Assembly: GCF_963422355.1 (NCBI RefSeq)
Contig: NC_085105.1
Location: forward strand, 2,471,552-2,535,551
DNA: 64,000 nt
Direction: 5' to 3'
From: Corticium candelabrum
Taxonomy: Eukaryota; Porifera; Homoscleromorpha; Homosclerophorida; Plakinidae
The position numbers and the translations under genes are program-made. Shown here piece by piece: positions 22,810 through 33,818 of this stretch; the stretch's first letter is position 1; every line of letters starts with the position of its first letter. The notes under the pieces are model-generated. The model saw only the letters and a program-made list of their open reading frames with translations. It was not told the DNA's origin and did no database searches.

Positions 22810-22902
22810 TCAAGTCAACCATCGACATCACTCGTCCACTATCCTAGAGGCACTCAACCCAGAATTGCATCATTCTTTAACATTAGGACGCACAAAACTA
22901 CA

Positions 22903-24013
22903 TTGTTTGTCTCTTCCATAACTCAGCCAAATACATCACTTGTCCTCAAACGAGCAACGCAACCAAAACAAGAATCTGTCAGTGCAAGCAACTATATCAT
23001 CATTCTTCAAAGACCCATCACAATTCCACCAAGTAGTATGTCATCTACTAAGCAAGAGTTACCAGTAAAGTCGTACAGTGGCTGCAAATGCAGAAACTGT
23101 GGAGTTACGAAGAAATGTCCATGCCGACAAGAAGGAAATGTTTGTACACCTTCTTGTTGTAGAAGATTCTGTCTGAATTGCCCTGGGCATGCACCCTTTG
23201 TGTCATTGGCAGTCAGTGACTTCCAACAGGACAGCATTAGTCTACCAAGCCGACAACAGTGGTTGCCTGATTTGCAGCTGTGTGTGAAAGAACGCAAGGA
23301 GCTGATAAACAACCAGTGTCTCACCAATGCACACATTCAGCAGCCCAAAGTTACTCAAGAAGCAGTTTCCCAATGTGGATGGCCTGTATTCTCCTTTGGT
23401 TGGAACAAGCATAATTGGATTTGATTCAGTTACTAATAGTGCTGTACAAATCCACAACGTTAATTCATCACACTGACTAATGTCTACAGCTGGCATTTTG
23501 TCTAGGAACTGTGTCGATGTATTTGACAGCTTGGCAGGGGACACTCTTGATATTTCATTGACACGCCAGCTAGCAGACATGTACAAGACATTGGCGGATG
23601 AGGATGGAGCAGTAAAGGTTATAAGAAAGCCTGTTCAGCAGCAGCACACAGGAAAAGAAAACTGTGGGCCATTTGAAATTGCTTTTGCAGCAACTGTTTG
23701 CAGTGGCCTTGACCCCAGTGCTTGTGCTTTCTTTGAGTGCGCTCTCCATCAACACATATGTGAAGGGTTTGAGACTGGCACAATACGGCTCTTTCCACAA
23801 GGTCTACCTTCAATGAAACGGGCAAAAGAGATGAAAACCTATGTTAGCATTCACTGCAATTGCTATGAACACATGTCAGGTTCTGAAATGGTGCAGTGCA
23901 ATGGACATCAGAGGTGGTATCATTTCAATTGTATAAATTGTCACGGTAAGGCAAGAGACAAGATTTTGCAGCAAGAGTCACCACTGCAATTCCAGCCATT
24001 GACATTGAGCTAA
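22903..24013 (+). pseudogene. Second CXC motif, Ulp1-like peptidase and PHD finger of the decayed transposon
   Basis: Two open stretches (22903-23424 and 23480-24013), separated by stops, belong together. The first holds a CXC pattern (GCKCRNCGVTKKCPC … CTPSC) and then an NNQCLTNAHIQ segment like the start of a C48/Ulp1-type peptidase. The second has FDSLAGDTLD, then ENCGPFEIAFAATVCSGLDP, whose NCGPF core matches the catalytic-Cys region (usual form DCGLFA). It ends in a PHD-like finger (CNCYEHMSGSEMVQC … HFNCIN). SUMO-protease-like domains in mobile elements are known from Ginger and related groups. The stops between halves make it a pseudogene. Confidence 0.6.
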
Positions 24014-24062
24014 TGAGAGAGATTATTTCTGAGCAAAACAGTCAGTGTATCTTGGTCTTTGT

Positions 24063-24100
<38 letters not shown>

Positions 24101-24119
24101 TGTTGTTGTTGTTGTTGTT
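24063..24119. repeat. TAG and TTG trinucleotide repeats
   Basis: (TAG)n passes directly into (TTG)n. It lies just after the PHD-finger fragment and has no coding role that I can see. Confidence 0.9.
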
Positions 24120-25050
24120 GTGTGCATATGTCTGCATGTTTAAATAATGTCATCTGGGTTTCAAGGTACTTGACCTTGTATCTGTTCATCAGAAAGCTAG
24201 TTAAATAGTAAATGCAAAGCTGAAGAGTTCTTAACCTGATACATCAGACTTGACAGCATGTAGTTATATTTGGCAGGAACCCTGCCTTTAATAAACATGA
24301 GTTTATTGAAAATTTCTGATTGTACAAACATGTCGTGTATGGACTACTCAATTTGTTAATGACTAGTAAATTATATAACCAGTTTCCTCTATTTTGTTCA
24401 TTATAACCTAATCATCACTCCCAAAACCCATCAACATGATTAGAGAGGACTCTGGTTCAAAACCATTCTCCATTGAATTGCCATAACGAATTGGAAGTTG
24501 TTCATTTAGTCTTGAAACAAGTACCTGTGTCATAAAGCAGTGGATTATTAGAGACATTTCAACTGAAACTCTTTCCACAACTAACTGACTAGAAGATAGA
24601 GGCCTCTAAGATTTGACTTTACTCATAAATCTCAAAAAGTGGACTTCTCCTGACTTGCGTAGCTACAAATTAATTAATTCGATTCGCACTTGGATTGGTG
24701 TCACGACGTAAGCTCCTGTCTGTTGTGGCTGTCTTTTTGTAAGACTGCAAGTTTCTTTGTGAATTCGCAAATGGTCTAGCCTGTTAACGAACAGTCTAGC
24801 TCATGTTCCCATGCATTGTGTCTACCGATTCGAGAATTGTCTAGCCCATATGCAAATTCACAAATGGTCTGGCCCGTTTGCGAATGGTCCGGATTCGAAT
24901 TTGGTCTGTATCAAAGTCACGCACTCTCACTTAGAATACATGTCACGTGACCATGGTATAAATTACTTATCAATGATTAGCGTGCTATATGGCTTTTATC
25001 TGTCTGGAGTGGAGTTGATACGGACCAAATGAGCAATTGTGTTCCCCAAA
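24120..25050. other. Non-coding stretch with a dispersed repeat related to 29.15-29.38 kb
   Basis: No gene is seen. From about 24710 to 24915 the sequence (CTGTTGTGGCT, GCGAATTCGCAAATGGTC-like, GGTCCGGATTCG-like phrases) is related to 29150-29376, the DNA into which the hAT element inserted. These are two copies of one moderately repeated family. Confidence 0.45.
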
Positions 25051-25275
25051 CTGCCACCATGGCAGAAGGTGCTGCAATAACACAAAAGTTGATAGATAGT
25101 AATGAAGATACTGACACAGTTGTTAATCCATCTACCAATACAGTATATTCTGGTTACCTAAACGTCACCTAACCCTAGAAGACAAACGGCATCTGCTACG
25201 CAATGATCAAATGGTTGACTGACAGTCACATTGCAGTAGGACAAGAACTACTGAAAAAGCAATTTCAAAATGTAA
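25050..25275 (+). pseudogene. Ulp1-like transposon protein fragment
   Basis: Short readings in this stretch include AEGAAITQKLIDSNEDTD and, after stops, KWLTDSHIAVGQELLKKQFQN. The second matches the N-terminal motif of the Ulp1-like domain in KRBA2/Ginger-type elements and is better preserved than the equivalent in the neighbouring decayed transposon. It is a remnant of a second such element. Confidence 0.4.
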
Positions 25276-25456
25276 GTAGTTCAATTGCGTCACCTCTCAT
25301 TGGAACTGGTTTTATGTAAAGTGTGTCACGTCCTAAAGACAGAGCCATTATTGTTCATCAGACAACTTGACATTGTCATTGTTGTTTACACAGATCTAAT
25401 TAGACAGCACTCTGCCTATTTACATTTGTCTCTTTCTCTCCACTTCTCATATACTT

Positions 25457-25458
<2 letters not shown>

Positions 25459-25530
<72 letters not shown>
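25459..25530. repeat. TG microsatellite at a LINE 5' junction
   Basis: A (TG)n run of about 70 bases ends exactly where the RTE-like LINE fragment begins at 25531. Confidence 0.95.
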
Positions 25531-25533
<3 letters not shown>

Positions 25534-26540
25534 AGCTGCTTAAGTTGGGAGAAGGGGAAACCATCTGCTGGCTCACTTCACTGTTCAACTCAATCTGGAG
25601 CAGTGAGAGTATTCCCTCAGATTGGTTGAACCACCTCATTGTCCCTCTTCACAAGAAGAGAAGTCGTTCCGAATGTGACAACTATAGAGGAATTGCCCTT
25701 TTGAGCATCCTAGCAAGATTTCTACTCGTGTTATATTGAACAGGATCAAACCCAGAGCGAAGGCCCTCTCGCGTGAGAAGCAGCGTGGTTTCCACAAGGG
25801 CAGAGGGTGCACCATCCAAATCTTTTCTCTCAGGGTGTTGATGGAAAAGCCAGGGAGTACCATCGTCCATTATACATCTGTTTTGTAGACCTCTGGTTCA
25901 ATCAATAAAGCAGCTCTCTGGTCTGTTCTTCAGTATTGTTAGCACTTGCCATCTAAGCTGCTCAAAATCATTGAAGCATTGCACAGTAACACCTCTGCCG
26001 CTGTAAGGACCTATGGTAAAATCTCAGATCATTTCTCTGTTTCTAGTGGTGTCAAACAGGGTTGTGTGCTTGCTCCAACCTTATTCAACCTCTACTTTGA
26101 CTCCGTGATTTGACTTGTCATTACTGATCACCAACCAGATGTAGGTGTGTGCTTGTCATATCTTCTGGATGCTGACCTGTTAGGAAACAGGAAGAAGCTT
26201 ACATCAGTGGTGTTAGCGACAGACCTTGAATATGCTGATGATATGGCATTGATATCTGATTCTTATGAAAGTCTACCTACCTTGCTGGAATCTCTGGGTT
26301 TGTCTTGCCATCACACGGGGCTTACCATCAACTACAAGAAAACGAAGCTTCTAGCTGTCCTACCTGGAGTGATGCCCATCCTCCAGCTCCCATTTTTCTG
26401 CATCCTGATTGTGATCACATTGAGGTGGTACCATCTTTCCAGTACCTTGGAAGTTTCCAACAATTGCACCTTGAACGTTGAGATATCGACATGGAACATC
26501 TCAGTCATATGGGTTAAAGGAGAACTCTCACCAAATACTA
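25531..26540 (+). pseudogene. 5'-truncated RTE-like LINE, second copy
   Basis: It begins abruptly within the reverse transcriptase (AELLKLGEGETICWLTSLFNSIWSSE) and runs in the opposite orientation to the copy at 17.8-20.3 kb, with high similarity. Several frameshifts interrupt it. The catalytic region survives at 26210-26250 as EYADDMALISDSYESL, which is broken in the other copy. It ends past the LINE's C-terminal region (~26540), where similarity fades. Abrupt 5' truncation is typical of target-primed reverse transcription. Confidence 0.8.
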
Positions 26541-27078
26541 AAACTTGTTGAAAGAAAGATACAAGGCCTGGTATCTTCCTGCAGGAAACCTACGGTCCAG
26601 ACAGCCACAGAAGCAGAGAATCGGCAACGAGTTGTTCAGACGATTCCCTGTATGTACACAAAGTCTTACTCTCTCGAAGTAACTACTTTTGGTTTAACCA
26701 TACCAAGTGCTCCTAACGCACCCAAATTCAGCGAGACATGATCTATGAACTAATCTAAGAAGAGTCTCCTTTCTCCTTCTGAGGTTGTATTGCCACAGTC
26801 GATACTTGCGTGATAACTTTGGGGTCCCAGTTTGCTTTACTCAATAAATCACAACTTGACACCATATGTCTCACAATCCTTACCTTGAAATGTGCACAGA
26901 TATCGGTCAGTCCCTGACTAGTCAATGTCAGTACTGTCACCAAACATTCAGCCAACAAGGCCTCCACAACCACGAGCATTTCTGCCGTCAGAGAACATCC
27001 ATTCCTCCGATATAGCCTATGGTGACCTTGGCCTGCATCGTTTCTCATTGGAATGAACGCAGCGAAAGGAAAGGAAAA

Positions 27079-27116
<38 letters not shown>

Positions 27117-27170
27117 GCACACACACCCATGCTCTCAATATAATTGTTATTAGACTATATTGTTATCTAG

Positions 27171-27519
27171 GGCATTCGATTTGCCCATTCCAACCATTCT
27201 GGTATACTAAGAATACGGGAATAATCATTGGATTTGTATTCCGGAATGATCAGTTATATCCCGAGTAATTAATTAAACCACTTCGTTGACCAGTTTACTC
27301 GGTTTATAGGTTTACTACAGGTGTGAGAATGAAAGGAATACAACTGCTCGTTTTGACTAAACTGCAAACCATACATGCGCACTAGCTCGTCAGCCATGAC
27401 AACAGACCTAGGGAAACTACTGCGCATGCGTTCCGCATTCCGGAATGCGACCGAGTTCAATTTGGAATGAATATTCTCTTCATTCTGGAATGGTTGGAAT
27501 GGACAAATTAATTAATGCA
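27171..27519. repeat. MITE-like inverted repeat, ends with CCATTCCAACCATTC
   Basis: Near 27185 the sequence TGCCCATTCCAACCATTCTGG is mirrored near 27488-27510 by its reverse complement. ATTCTGGAATG-type motifs recur inside. A related ATTCCGGAATA-type phrase occurs at about 60065 in intron 3 of copy 5, suggesting a dispersed family. Confidence 0.45.
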
Positions 27520-28636
27520 CCCCCAAAAATAGTCATTTGTTGCATGTGCTACACTTAGTATCAGGGAGTGCGGTAGCACTCCCTATGTAGGGATGCGAAG
27601 AATCTAAAATGGCGGCCCACACAAAAGTATCCAAACGCATTCGAACCGGATCTCTCAGAACTCATTACAGAGATCTCGGACCCACGTAGCGCTCAACTTC
27701 AAACATTCCTAATGGTAGCCAGCCTATCACCCCTGACACTAAGCGCCTCAGAAGCCTGCTATCGGCAAGTAAAAAACCTGATTTATTCTTTCACATTTCA
27801 CATTTAACATTTCACATTTCACTTTTGTCAGCCAGGCTAGCGCCTCACTCAAAGCACCTACAACGACGAGAGCCACACCAAACGATTCGCTCTTGTCCTA
27901 AGAATTGCACTGACTCAACAGCTAGAAATGTGCAAAGTCACCTTGTATCAGTCAACTGCTGCCATGCAATTCCACGTAGTGCTTCCCACAACGCCATGTT
28001 GTTCCGGTACATGTGACTACCGTTTGGAAGCCTAGCTGCCTCTTCCACCTGCTGCTGCATCCTGCTTACAGTTGCGTGTAGTTAAACATGTAGGACTATG
28101 TTCAACGGTGCGGCCTCCTGTCTGACTTTCTGGGCATGTAAGCGTGTATCTCTTCCGTGGAACCCTAGGTAATGGGAGTTGTTTATAGATGCAATCAGTG
28201 TTATTACGTACATCCGTCAGCTGCTATGTCCTTCCGTGTATGCTGAGCGTAACTTGGGAGTTGTCTAGAGATGCAATCAAAGATTGAAATCCCGGGCCAG
28301 CTGCACACGTTTACTAGGACTGTCATTTCCATTTCAAACTACACAAGTCTAAAAACATTTTGAGAAAATGATGGGTATGTAGGGATGGGTATGTACTTAT
28401 GTTATTTATGCCCATCTCCTACATCACAATAAGGTCACTTGAGGAGATACGGTACCTATACTGGAATGTGCAACGTCTAATTACAGCCTGGAATTTGTGG
28501 CCTAGGGTGGGAGGGGGCGGGACAAAGAGTGCAACCTTCACGTGGTCTGTCCTGGGGTTTTGAGCATGAAAGTATTCTCACTTGTTCAAAATGTGATGCA
28601 CTCGGTTTACTAAAACTGCCATTTCCATCTTCGGGG

Positions 28637-28644
<8 letters not shown>

Positions 28645-28719
<75 letters not shown>
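28645..28719. repeat. CA microsatellite
   Basis: (CA)n run of about 75 bases lying between two direct copies of a MITE arm. Confidence 0.95.
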
Positions 28720-28723
<4 letters not shown>

Positions 28724-28762
28724 TCGCGTAATATACTTTTAACATAGCTAAAAATATATGAA

Positions 28763-28974
28763 ACAAGTCCAAAAACATTTTGAGAAAATGATGGGTATGT
28801 AGGGATGGGTATGTACTTACGTCATTTATGCCCATCTCCTACATCACAATCTTTTAAATTTACCTATGTCGCTTGCAGCAGTTGTGAATGTGATGTACGA
28901 GATGGACATAAATGACATAAGTACATACCCATCCCTACATACCCATCATTTTCTCAAAATGTTTTTGGACTTTT
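28763..28974. mobile_element. MITE with about 85-bp terminal inverted repeats, plus a solo arm at 28343-28433
   Basis: The left arm 28763-28851 starts CAAGTCCAAAAACATTTTG and the right arm 28888-28974 is its reverse complement, separated by a ~36-bp spacer. A third, direct copy of the left arm stands alone at 28343-28433. There is no coding content. The long inverted ends and tiny size mark a non-autonomous DNA transposon. Confidence 0.75.
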
Positions 28975-29376
28975 ATAAAACGGTTTGTGCTTGCCTTTAC
29001 ATTCTACTGTCTAGGGACGTTGAGAGATAGAACAGATGTTAAAATAGCCACCAGAGTCCTAGATGTACACAGCACGTGATGTACAGATATCACATGAACA
29101 CAGAGGACGTTGTCCGTCTAGCTCACCAGTGCCTCGCTGACTCTGTGGTTATAACGTATTACCCAGCTCCCCGTCTGTTGTGGCTCTTGTTTTGTCTTTT
29201 GTAGGACTGCAACTTCCTTTGCGAATTCGCAAATGGTGTAGCCCATTCGCAACGGTCTAGATTCGAAACGGTCTTACTCTAGCTCGCGTTCCCATCCTGT
29301 CTGGAGAGTCGCGAATTGTAGCCTATAGCCCGTATGCGAATTCGCAAACGGTCCGGATTCGCATTTGGTCCGTATC

Positions 29377-32300
29377 CAGTGGCGTAGCCAGGCATCTATT
29401 TTACCGGGCATATGCCCGGGCAACTTTTTGCTTTGCCCGCGTATTTTAGGTGACATAAATTCAAGTTCAACGCATTTCTATAAACAGTCGGGAACACCGT
29501 GATAGAGGAGTCCCGCCCACGGAACTGTCCCGGATGCCGACTAATATCAATTCTCAGCGTCTGATTCGTTGAATTCGCTCAATGCAGGAGAAGATGGATG
29601 CGTCAGAGTCTAACGCTAAGCGTAGAAAGCGAAAGCGACATACTGTGACTCTGAATGACTTTTGGGGACCCAAAAGGTATCATTTCTCGTAGATACCAGT
29701 GTAATGATTTGGTGTACTTGTAGAAAATGTTTGTGGTTAATTAGAATTGAAAACGGTGACAAAACGGGCGATTCAGACGATATGCCTAACAAAATTCAGC
29801 AAGCCATACCTGAAAGCGCTGAGTCTGCCTACGAAGCCCCGGATGATTCTGGTTCTGGAGAAGACATGGCAAATACCGAGCCTGGTAATGCTAGGAGTAC
29901 TGTGTGTTCAACATCTTTGGAGATCATATCAAGTACATATGTACATATTCTTTCCAGGCATTCATGATTGATTTATGTTGTGTTCTCTACAGAGTTGGAC
30001 ATTTCCACGAGGTTTCAGAGCGGCCCTTCCCAACCGGTCTGTCAGTTTCCTTCTAAAAATTTTGGAAAGGGAAAACACTCATGTAGAAGATCGTTTGTTG
30101 CCACCTGGTACACAACATATCCATGGTTGGAATACTCGATAAAATTTGACCGAGCCTACTGCTTTGCCTGTCGTCATTACTGCCTTGGCAGTGCAAGCGG
30201 CCGTGCCGACACAGCGTTTACCAGTATAGGTTTCGGCGACTGGAAGCATGGTACTGGTAATAAAGGAGCATTTCTGATCCATGCCAGTTCGGCACATCAC
30301 AGGAATGCTATGGCAGAATGGCATGAGCGGCGACTGGATGACTGTAACAGCCAGCGTCGACGAGTTGAAGACCTCTTTGCAGAAGAAGATGAACGCGTTG
30401 TTCTTTCTAACAGACACTATTTAAAATGTCTGGCGGAGGTTATCCTCTTGTGTGCTAAACAGAATCTTGCACTTCGTGGGCACGATGAATCGGAGGAGTC
30501 ATCGAATCCAGGCAATTTTTTGGCTGTATTTGAGCTTCTTGCAAGGCATGATCACGAATTGTTCAAACGAATTGAAACGCTCCCCGGTAACGTAAGTTAT
30601 AAGTCTCCAGAGATTCAAAACGCTTTGATCCAGTTGATGGCTGATATGGTACGAGAGAAAATATGCAGTGAAGTACAAAGGAGTGGCTATTTTTGTCTTA
30701 TTTGCGACGAAAGTAAAGATGTAGCAAAGAATGAACAGCTTGCAGTTGTTCTGCGCTATGTTCTAGACGGGACTGTTCATGAGCGGTTTATATCTTTCTT
30801 ACCTCTTGGCAACCTTGCAGCAGACGGGATAGCAGAGGAGATCTGTCAAGTGTTGACAAGGAACAAACTTACCTTGCAGAACTGCATTGCTCAAACCTAC
30901 GATGGTGCTAGTGTCATGAGCGGAAAGCACACCGGCGTTCAGAAGAGAATCAGAGACATTGCTCCGAAAGCCGTCTACACGCATTGCTACGCACATAGGC
31001 TGAACCTTGTTGTCGTTGATTCTGTAAAGTCCGTCTCCTCGGCGAGTGTGTTCTTTGACGTCCTTCAGAGGCTGTACGTCTTTGTTTCATCTTCTGCTGT
31101 TCACCCAATTTTCTTAGAAGCTCAAAAACGTCACTATCCGCAACGTTGTGAGAGCGTCACGCTGAAGAGACTTTCAGACACACGATGGACCTGTCGAATA
31201 GACTCTATACGAGCAATGCTTAAATCCTTTACAGCAGTAGTCGATGCCTTATCCTCTTTGACAAATGCTAGCAACAGCGAAAGAGCCATTTTAGCTGCAG
31301 GTCTATTGTCACGAGTGAAATCGTTAGAGTTTACCTCAAACTTGGTTATTTTCGAAAAGCTGCTGACTATTACAAAAAATCTGTCCGATCAGTTGCAAGC
31401 TGAAGATTTAGATCTGTCTGGAGCCGTTGATTTGTTAGAGACTGTGATAGAGCAATTGGTGGAGACCAGGGAATCCGGGTGGGACGATACATGGCAGCAA
31501 ATTCTTCACTTGGCACAAACCTGCAGCGTTAATATGGATGTTTCTGATGGATCACGCAGTCGTGGTGATCCTGGACTTGTTACCGGTCGTCGCACTCGGA
31601 AACAAAAGGAAATTACTGATTGCGTTTTAACAGAGACTACTGGGCAGCGATTAACTGATTATTTCACCAACGATCAAGATCCCCTGGATGACGTGGCAAG
31701 AACGAAAATTCATTTACGACGAAAGCTTTTCTTACCGGTGATAGACCAAATGCTGCAGGAACTGGAATCAAGATTCAGCAACGATGGACGATCCCTTATG
31801 AAGTCAATTCAGGCTTGTAGTCCACAGTCCCGAAACTTCCTTCAAGCAGACGCCATTAATGCCTTAGTGGTACATTACGACATAAACCGTGAGGAAATTG
31901 GTTATGAAACTCATCAGGCAAGAAAATTTCTTAATGCATCTATGTGTGAAATGAAGTCTATCGCCGACGTCATTAGAGTTCTTACGCCGGTCAAAGCAGC
32001 TTTTCCGCATCTTATATCTGCCTTGCAGATAGCGTTGACTGTTGGGGTGACATCTGCCTCATGTGAGAGAACTTTCTCTAGTTTGAAGAGGCTGAAGACT
32101 TACACGAGACAATCGATGCTGCAAAGCCGAATGAACAGTCTAGCGATTTTGACCATAGAGAAAGATGTAGTTGAAACGTTAGATTTAGAGAGGGTAGTTA
32201 CGAAATTTGCAAGTTTAGAATTTGGAAGATGCCGAAGATTAAGTCTAGTTAGCAAAAGCACAAAATTTTAGTGCTCTATAGAACAGCTTGTATTCTAACT

Positions 32301-32403
32301 GAGCTAATTATGAGTACATGATTAGGTTTTGTTCGATTGGTTTGTGAAATTGATGGATATGGGCAATGCCCGGTCAGTCCCTAAGGGCATGGCTACGCCA
32401 CTG
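29377..32403 (+). mobile_element. Complete hAT transposon, 3,027 bp
   Basis: The ends are CAGTGGCGTAGCCA at 29377 and the matching complement ending CTACGCCACTG at 32403. CCGTATC is duplicated on both sides (29370-29376 and 32404-32410). This is 7 bases; hAT elements usually make 8, so one flanking base may have changed. Subterminal GGGCAT/GCCCGG motifs occur near both ends. The element encodes one transposase with two small introns and no visible lesion. It sits in a dispersed repeat also seen at 24.7-24.9 kb. Confidence 0.93.
29582..32271 (+). CDS. hAT-family transposase (ZMYM1-like), three exons, apparently intact
   Basis: The enzyme would excise and reinsert the surrounding element. Exons inferred from GT-AG sites and phase are 29582-29676, 29745-29884 and 29993-32271, joining to 837 codons without a stop. 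Exon 1 holds a basic nuclear-localisation-like stretch (RRKRKRH). Exon 3 starts with a TTF-type zinc finger (WLEYSIKFDRAYCFACRHYC … H…H), followed by the RNase H-like catalytic region (CLICDESKDVAKNEQLAVVLRYV, DGASVMSGKHTGVQKRI, THCYAHRLNLVVVDS). It ends in the hAT dimerisation domain (TSASCERTFSSLKRLKTY … RMNSLAILTIEKD). All hallmarks of the DUF4371/hAT group are present. A second in-frame ATG lies at 29594. Exons 1 and 2 rest on splice logic; exon 3 alone carries 767 codons from its first ATG at 29968. Confidence 0.92.
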
Positions 32404-32582
32404 CCGTATCACCAGTACCTTTCATTCGTACTAGTTAATAATAATAATAATTCGCATCCAGATAGGACACAGAACTCTCTGGAGTAACAACAAACAAGAA
32501 CCACACAGACAATTTAGTAACAGACATTGTAACTAGACAAGCAGTAGCACAATTATGTATCTATATATCTTTGTAACGAGTA

Positions 32583-33104
32583 CTAAAAAATGTTCATCTC
32601 CTCATTAATATCACGACATAACATACTATGTCTGTACACATGCCAGGACATTGAACCAACTAATCTGTTCGGTGACTCCGTGGCTCTCTTCATAAAGCGC
32701 AACTGTAAGCTTTTCATCTTGACATCCGCTTCTTCGAATCCGGTGAGCCATTGACAAAGCGAGTTCCTCTGTGACATTTCTAATCCTCTTCTCACCTCCT
32801 TTCGATATGCCTTGTTTACTGCCTTAGTTACTGACGACCTGTTAAAATTTCATAGATGGCTACCATAATTCAGGATAGGAAATAATGCCTTTTCCACGAT
32901 ATTCATTCATACCCTATCGTTCATGCAGACTCCTCCCAACCGTGACACAACTGAATTGACCGCTCCATAAATGCGTCTTACTCTTCTTTCAACAGCAGCT
33001 TGATCCCCACAGCCCCTGTCCATAACCACACCCAAATGCGCAATTTCTGACTTGGATGTCAATATACTTCCGTTTAACCACAATTCTGGGCAGTTAAGAG
33101 CCAT
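32583..33104 (-). pseudogene. LINE reverse-transcriptase C-terminal remnant
   Basis: The minus-strand reading 33104-32907 (MALNCPELWLNGSILTSKSEIAHLGVVMD … RRVRRIYGAVNSV) continues in a broken frame to 32795-32583 (LCQWLTGFEEADVKMKSLQLRFMKRATESP). The pattern of a thumb region followed by a C-terminal module is usual for non-LTR retrotransposon proteins. The catalytic core is missing. The clade cannot be stated. Confidence 0.4.
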
Positions 33105-33129
33105 CCGCTTGTTTTTGCCATATATATAA

Positions 33130-33780
33130 GTTAAAAAAATTCATTTTGATTGTACTACTTTTTAGTTGCAGCATGCACGGGACGTAGTAAGTTTTCAAGC
33201 CAAAAACAAATCTAGAAATCGTGTTTTCATGTGACTGTGATTACTGTCTAGATAGCAGTAATTGTAATTAGTAATTTTAGTTAGATTAAAACGTGCCATT
33301 TTCAAATATTGGACTCTGCGTGTCAGTAGTGTCGCACAGATAATTTGCGTAGCCTCGCGAACCAAGCCTTCCGTGCTCACTGTGCGACCTGACGTGCTGT
33401 TCGCCTGCTTGCACGTGAGAGGAGGTGCTTGAGCCAAAACTGCTCGCGTGCAAGCAGGAAACAGCACGTGAGGTCGCACAGTAAGGCTTGGCTCGCGAGG
33501 CTATAATTTGCGAACCGAATACAGTTGGTAACAACATGTGACCTACACGTGTCATCATCTGCTGCCGTTTGTTAATTCCGCGTTATTTTTTGGAACTCAA
33601 GTGATTGCTGAGTGAATCCCACAACTGTGAACAACAGCACGCGACAAACGTGTGGCACAGCAAATCCTACCAAACACGCGAAAGCACTACAACGCTTTTC
33701 AGTACACAGTAGAGACGCGAGACATGTTTGTGGGAAGCAGCAGAAGGCAACAAGAAGGCCTATTTCGGGCCCATTAGGAC
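33130..33780. other. Array intergenic unit upstream of copy 1
   Basis: From about 33150 the sequence again matches the intergenic part of the secreted-protein array (GCAGCATGCACGGGACGTAG, then GTGACCTACACGTGTCATC, AACTGTGAACAACAGCACGCGACAAAC and CAGCAAATCCTACCAAACACGCG). The same phrases recur, diverged, before copies 2-5. A MITE (33350-33503) interrupts it. Confidence 0.7.
33350..33503. mobile_element. MITE (154 bp) with perfect TAGCCTCGCGA ends and 9-bp target duplication
   Basis: It starts TAGCCTCGCGA and ends TCGCGAGGCTA. The inverted repeats extend about 55 bases inward with few mismatches. TAATTTGCG is duplicated on both sides (33341-33349 and 33504-33512). Long ends with a 9-bp duplication suggest a Mutator-like non-autonomous element; class by inference only. 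Confidence 0.85.
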
Positions 33781-33818
33781 GTCACGTGACAATAATTTAT
33801 TCTCGCAGTGCAGGCGCC
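33781..33818 (+). promoter_or_regulatory. Extra (first) copy of the array promoter module before copy 1
   Basis: GTCACGTGAC at 33781-33790 is followed by GGCGCC at 33813-33818, with TCTCGCAGTGCA between. It is the same arrangement as in the functional-looking copies but 574 bases before the ATG. It is followed by a second copy of the module at 34179, so the upstream region of copy 1 is partly duplicated. Confidence 0.6.

Larger units (their letters stand above)
16651..24013 (+). mobile_element. Decayed integrase/Ulp1-like/CXC/PHD transposon (Ginger- or KRBA2-like), interrupted by other insertions
   Basis: Fragments on the plus strand follow the order integrase core end, integrase C-terminal region, CXC cysteine motifs, Ulp1-like peptidase and PHD finger. 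Known Ginger-type transposons and the related KRBA2-like genes carry retrovirus-like integrases, sometimes with such accessory domains. The body is broken by an RTE-like LINE (17789-20349), a hairpin repeat (20356-20493), a CA microsatellite (20698-20761) and an unassigned insert (~21545-22380). It has many frameshifts and stops. Element ends were not identified. It begins inside exon 5 of copy 0, so it, or a rearrangement bringing it in, removed that copy's 3' end. Confidence 0.6.
26541..29369. other. Gene-poor, repeat-rich stretch before the hAT element
   Basis: No convincing gene is found. It holds an imperfect inverted-repeat element at 27171-27519, a GT/GC run at 27079-27123, a CACATTT run near 27796-27828, a MITE family at 28343-28974, a CA microsatellite (28645-28719) and a dispersed repeat from 29150. 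Open stretches of 60-130 codons are not supported by any recognisable family. Confidence 0.45.

Noticed and set aside
26755-27138. Minus-strand 127-codon open stretch
   Set aside because: Part of it is a CA/GC microsatellite translation, the rest matches no family, and no splice or regulatory context was seen.
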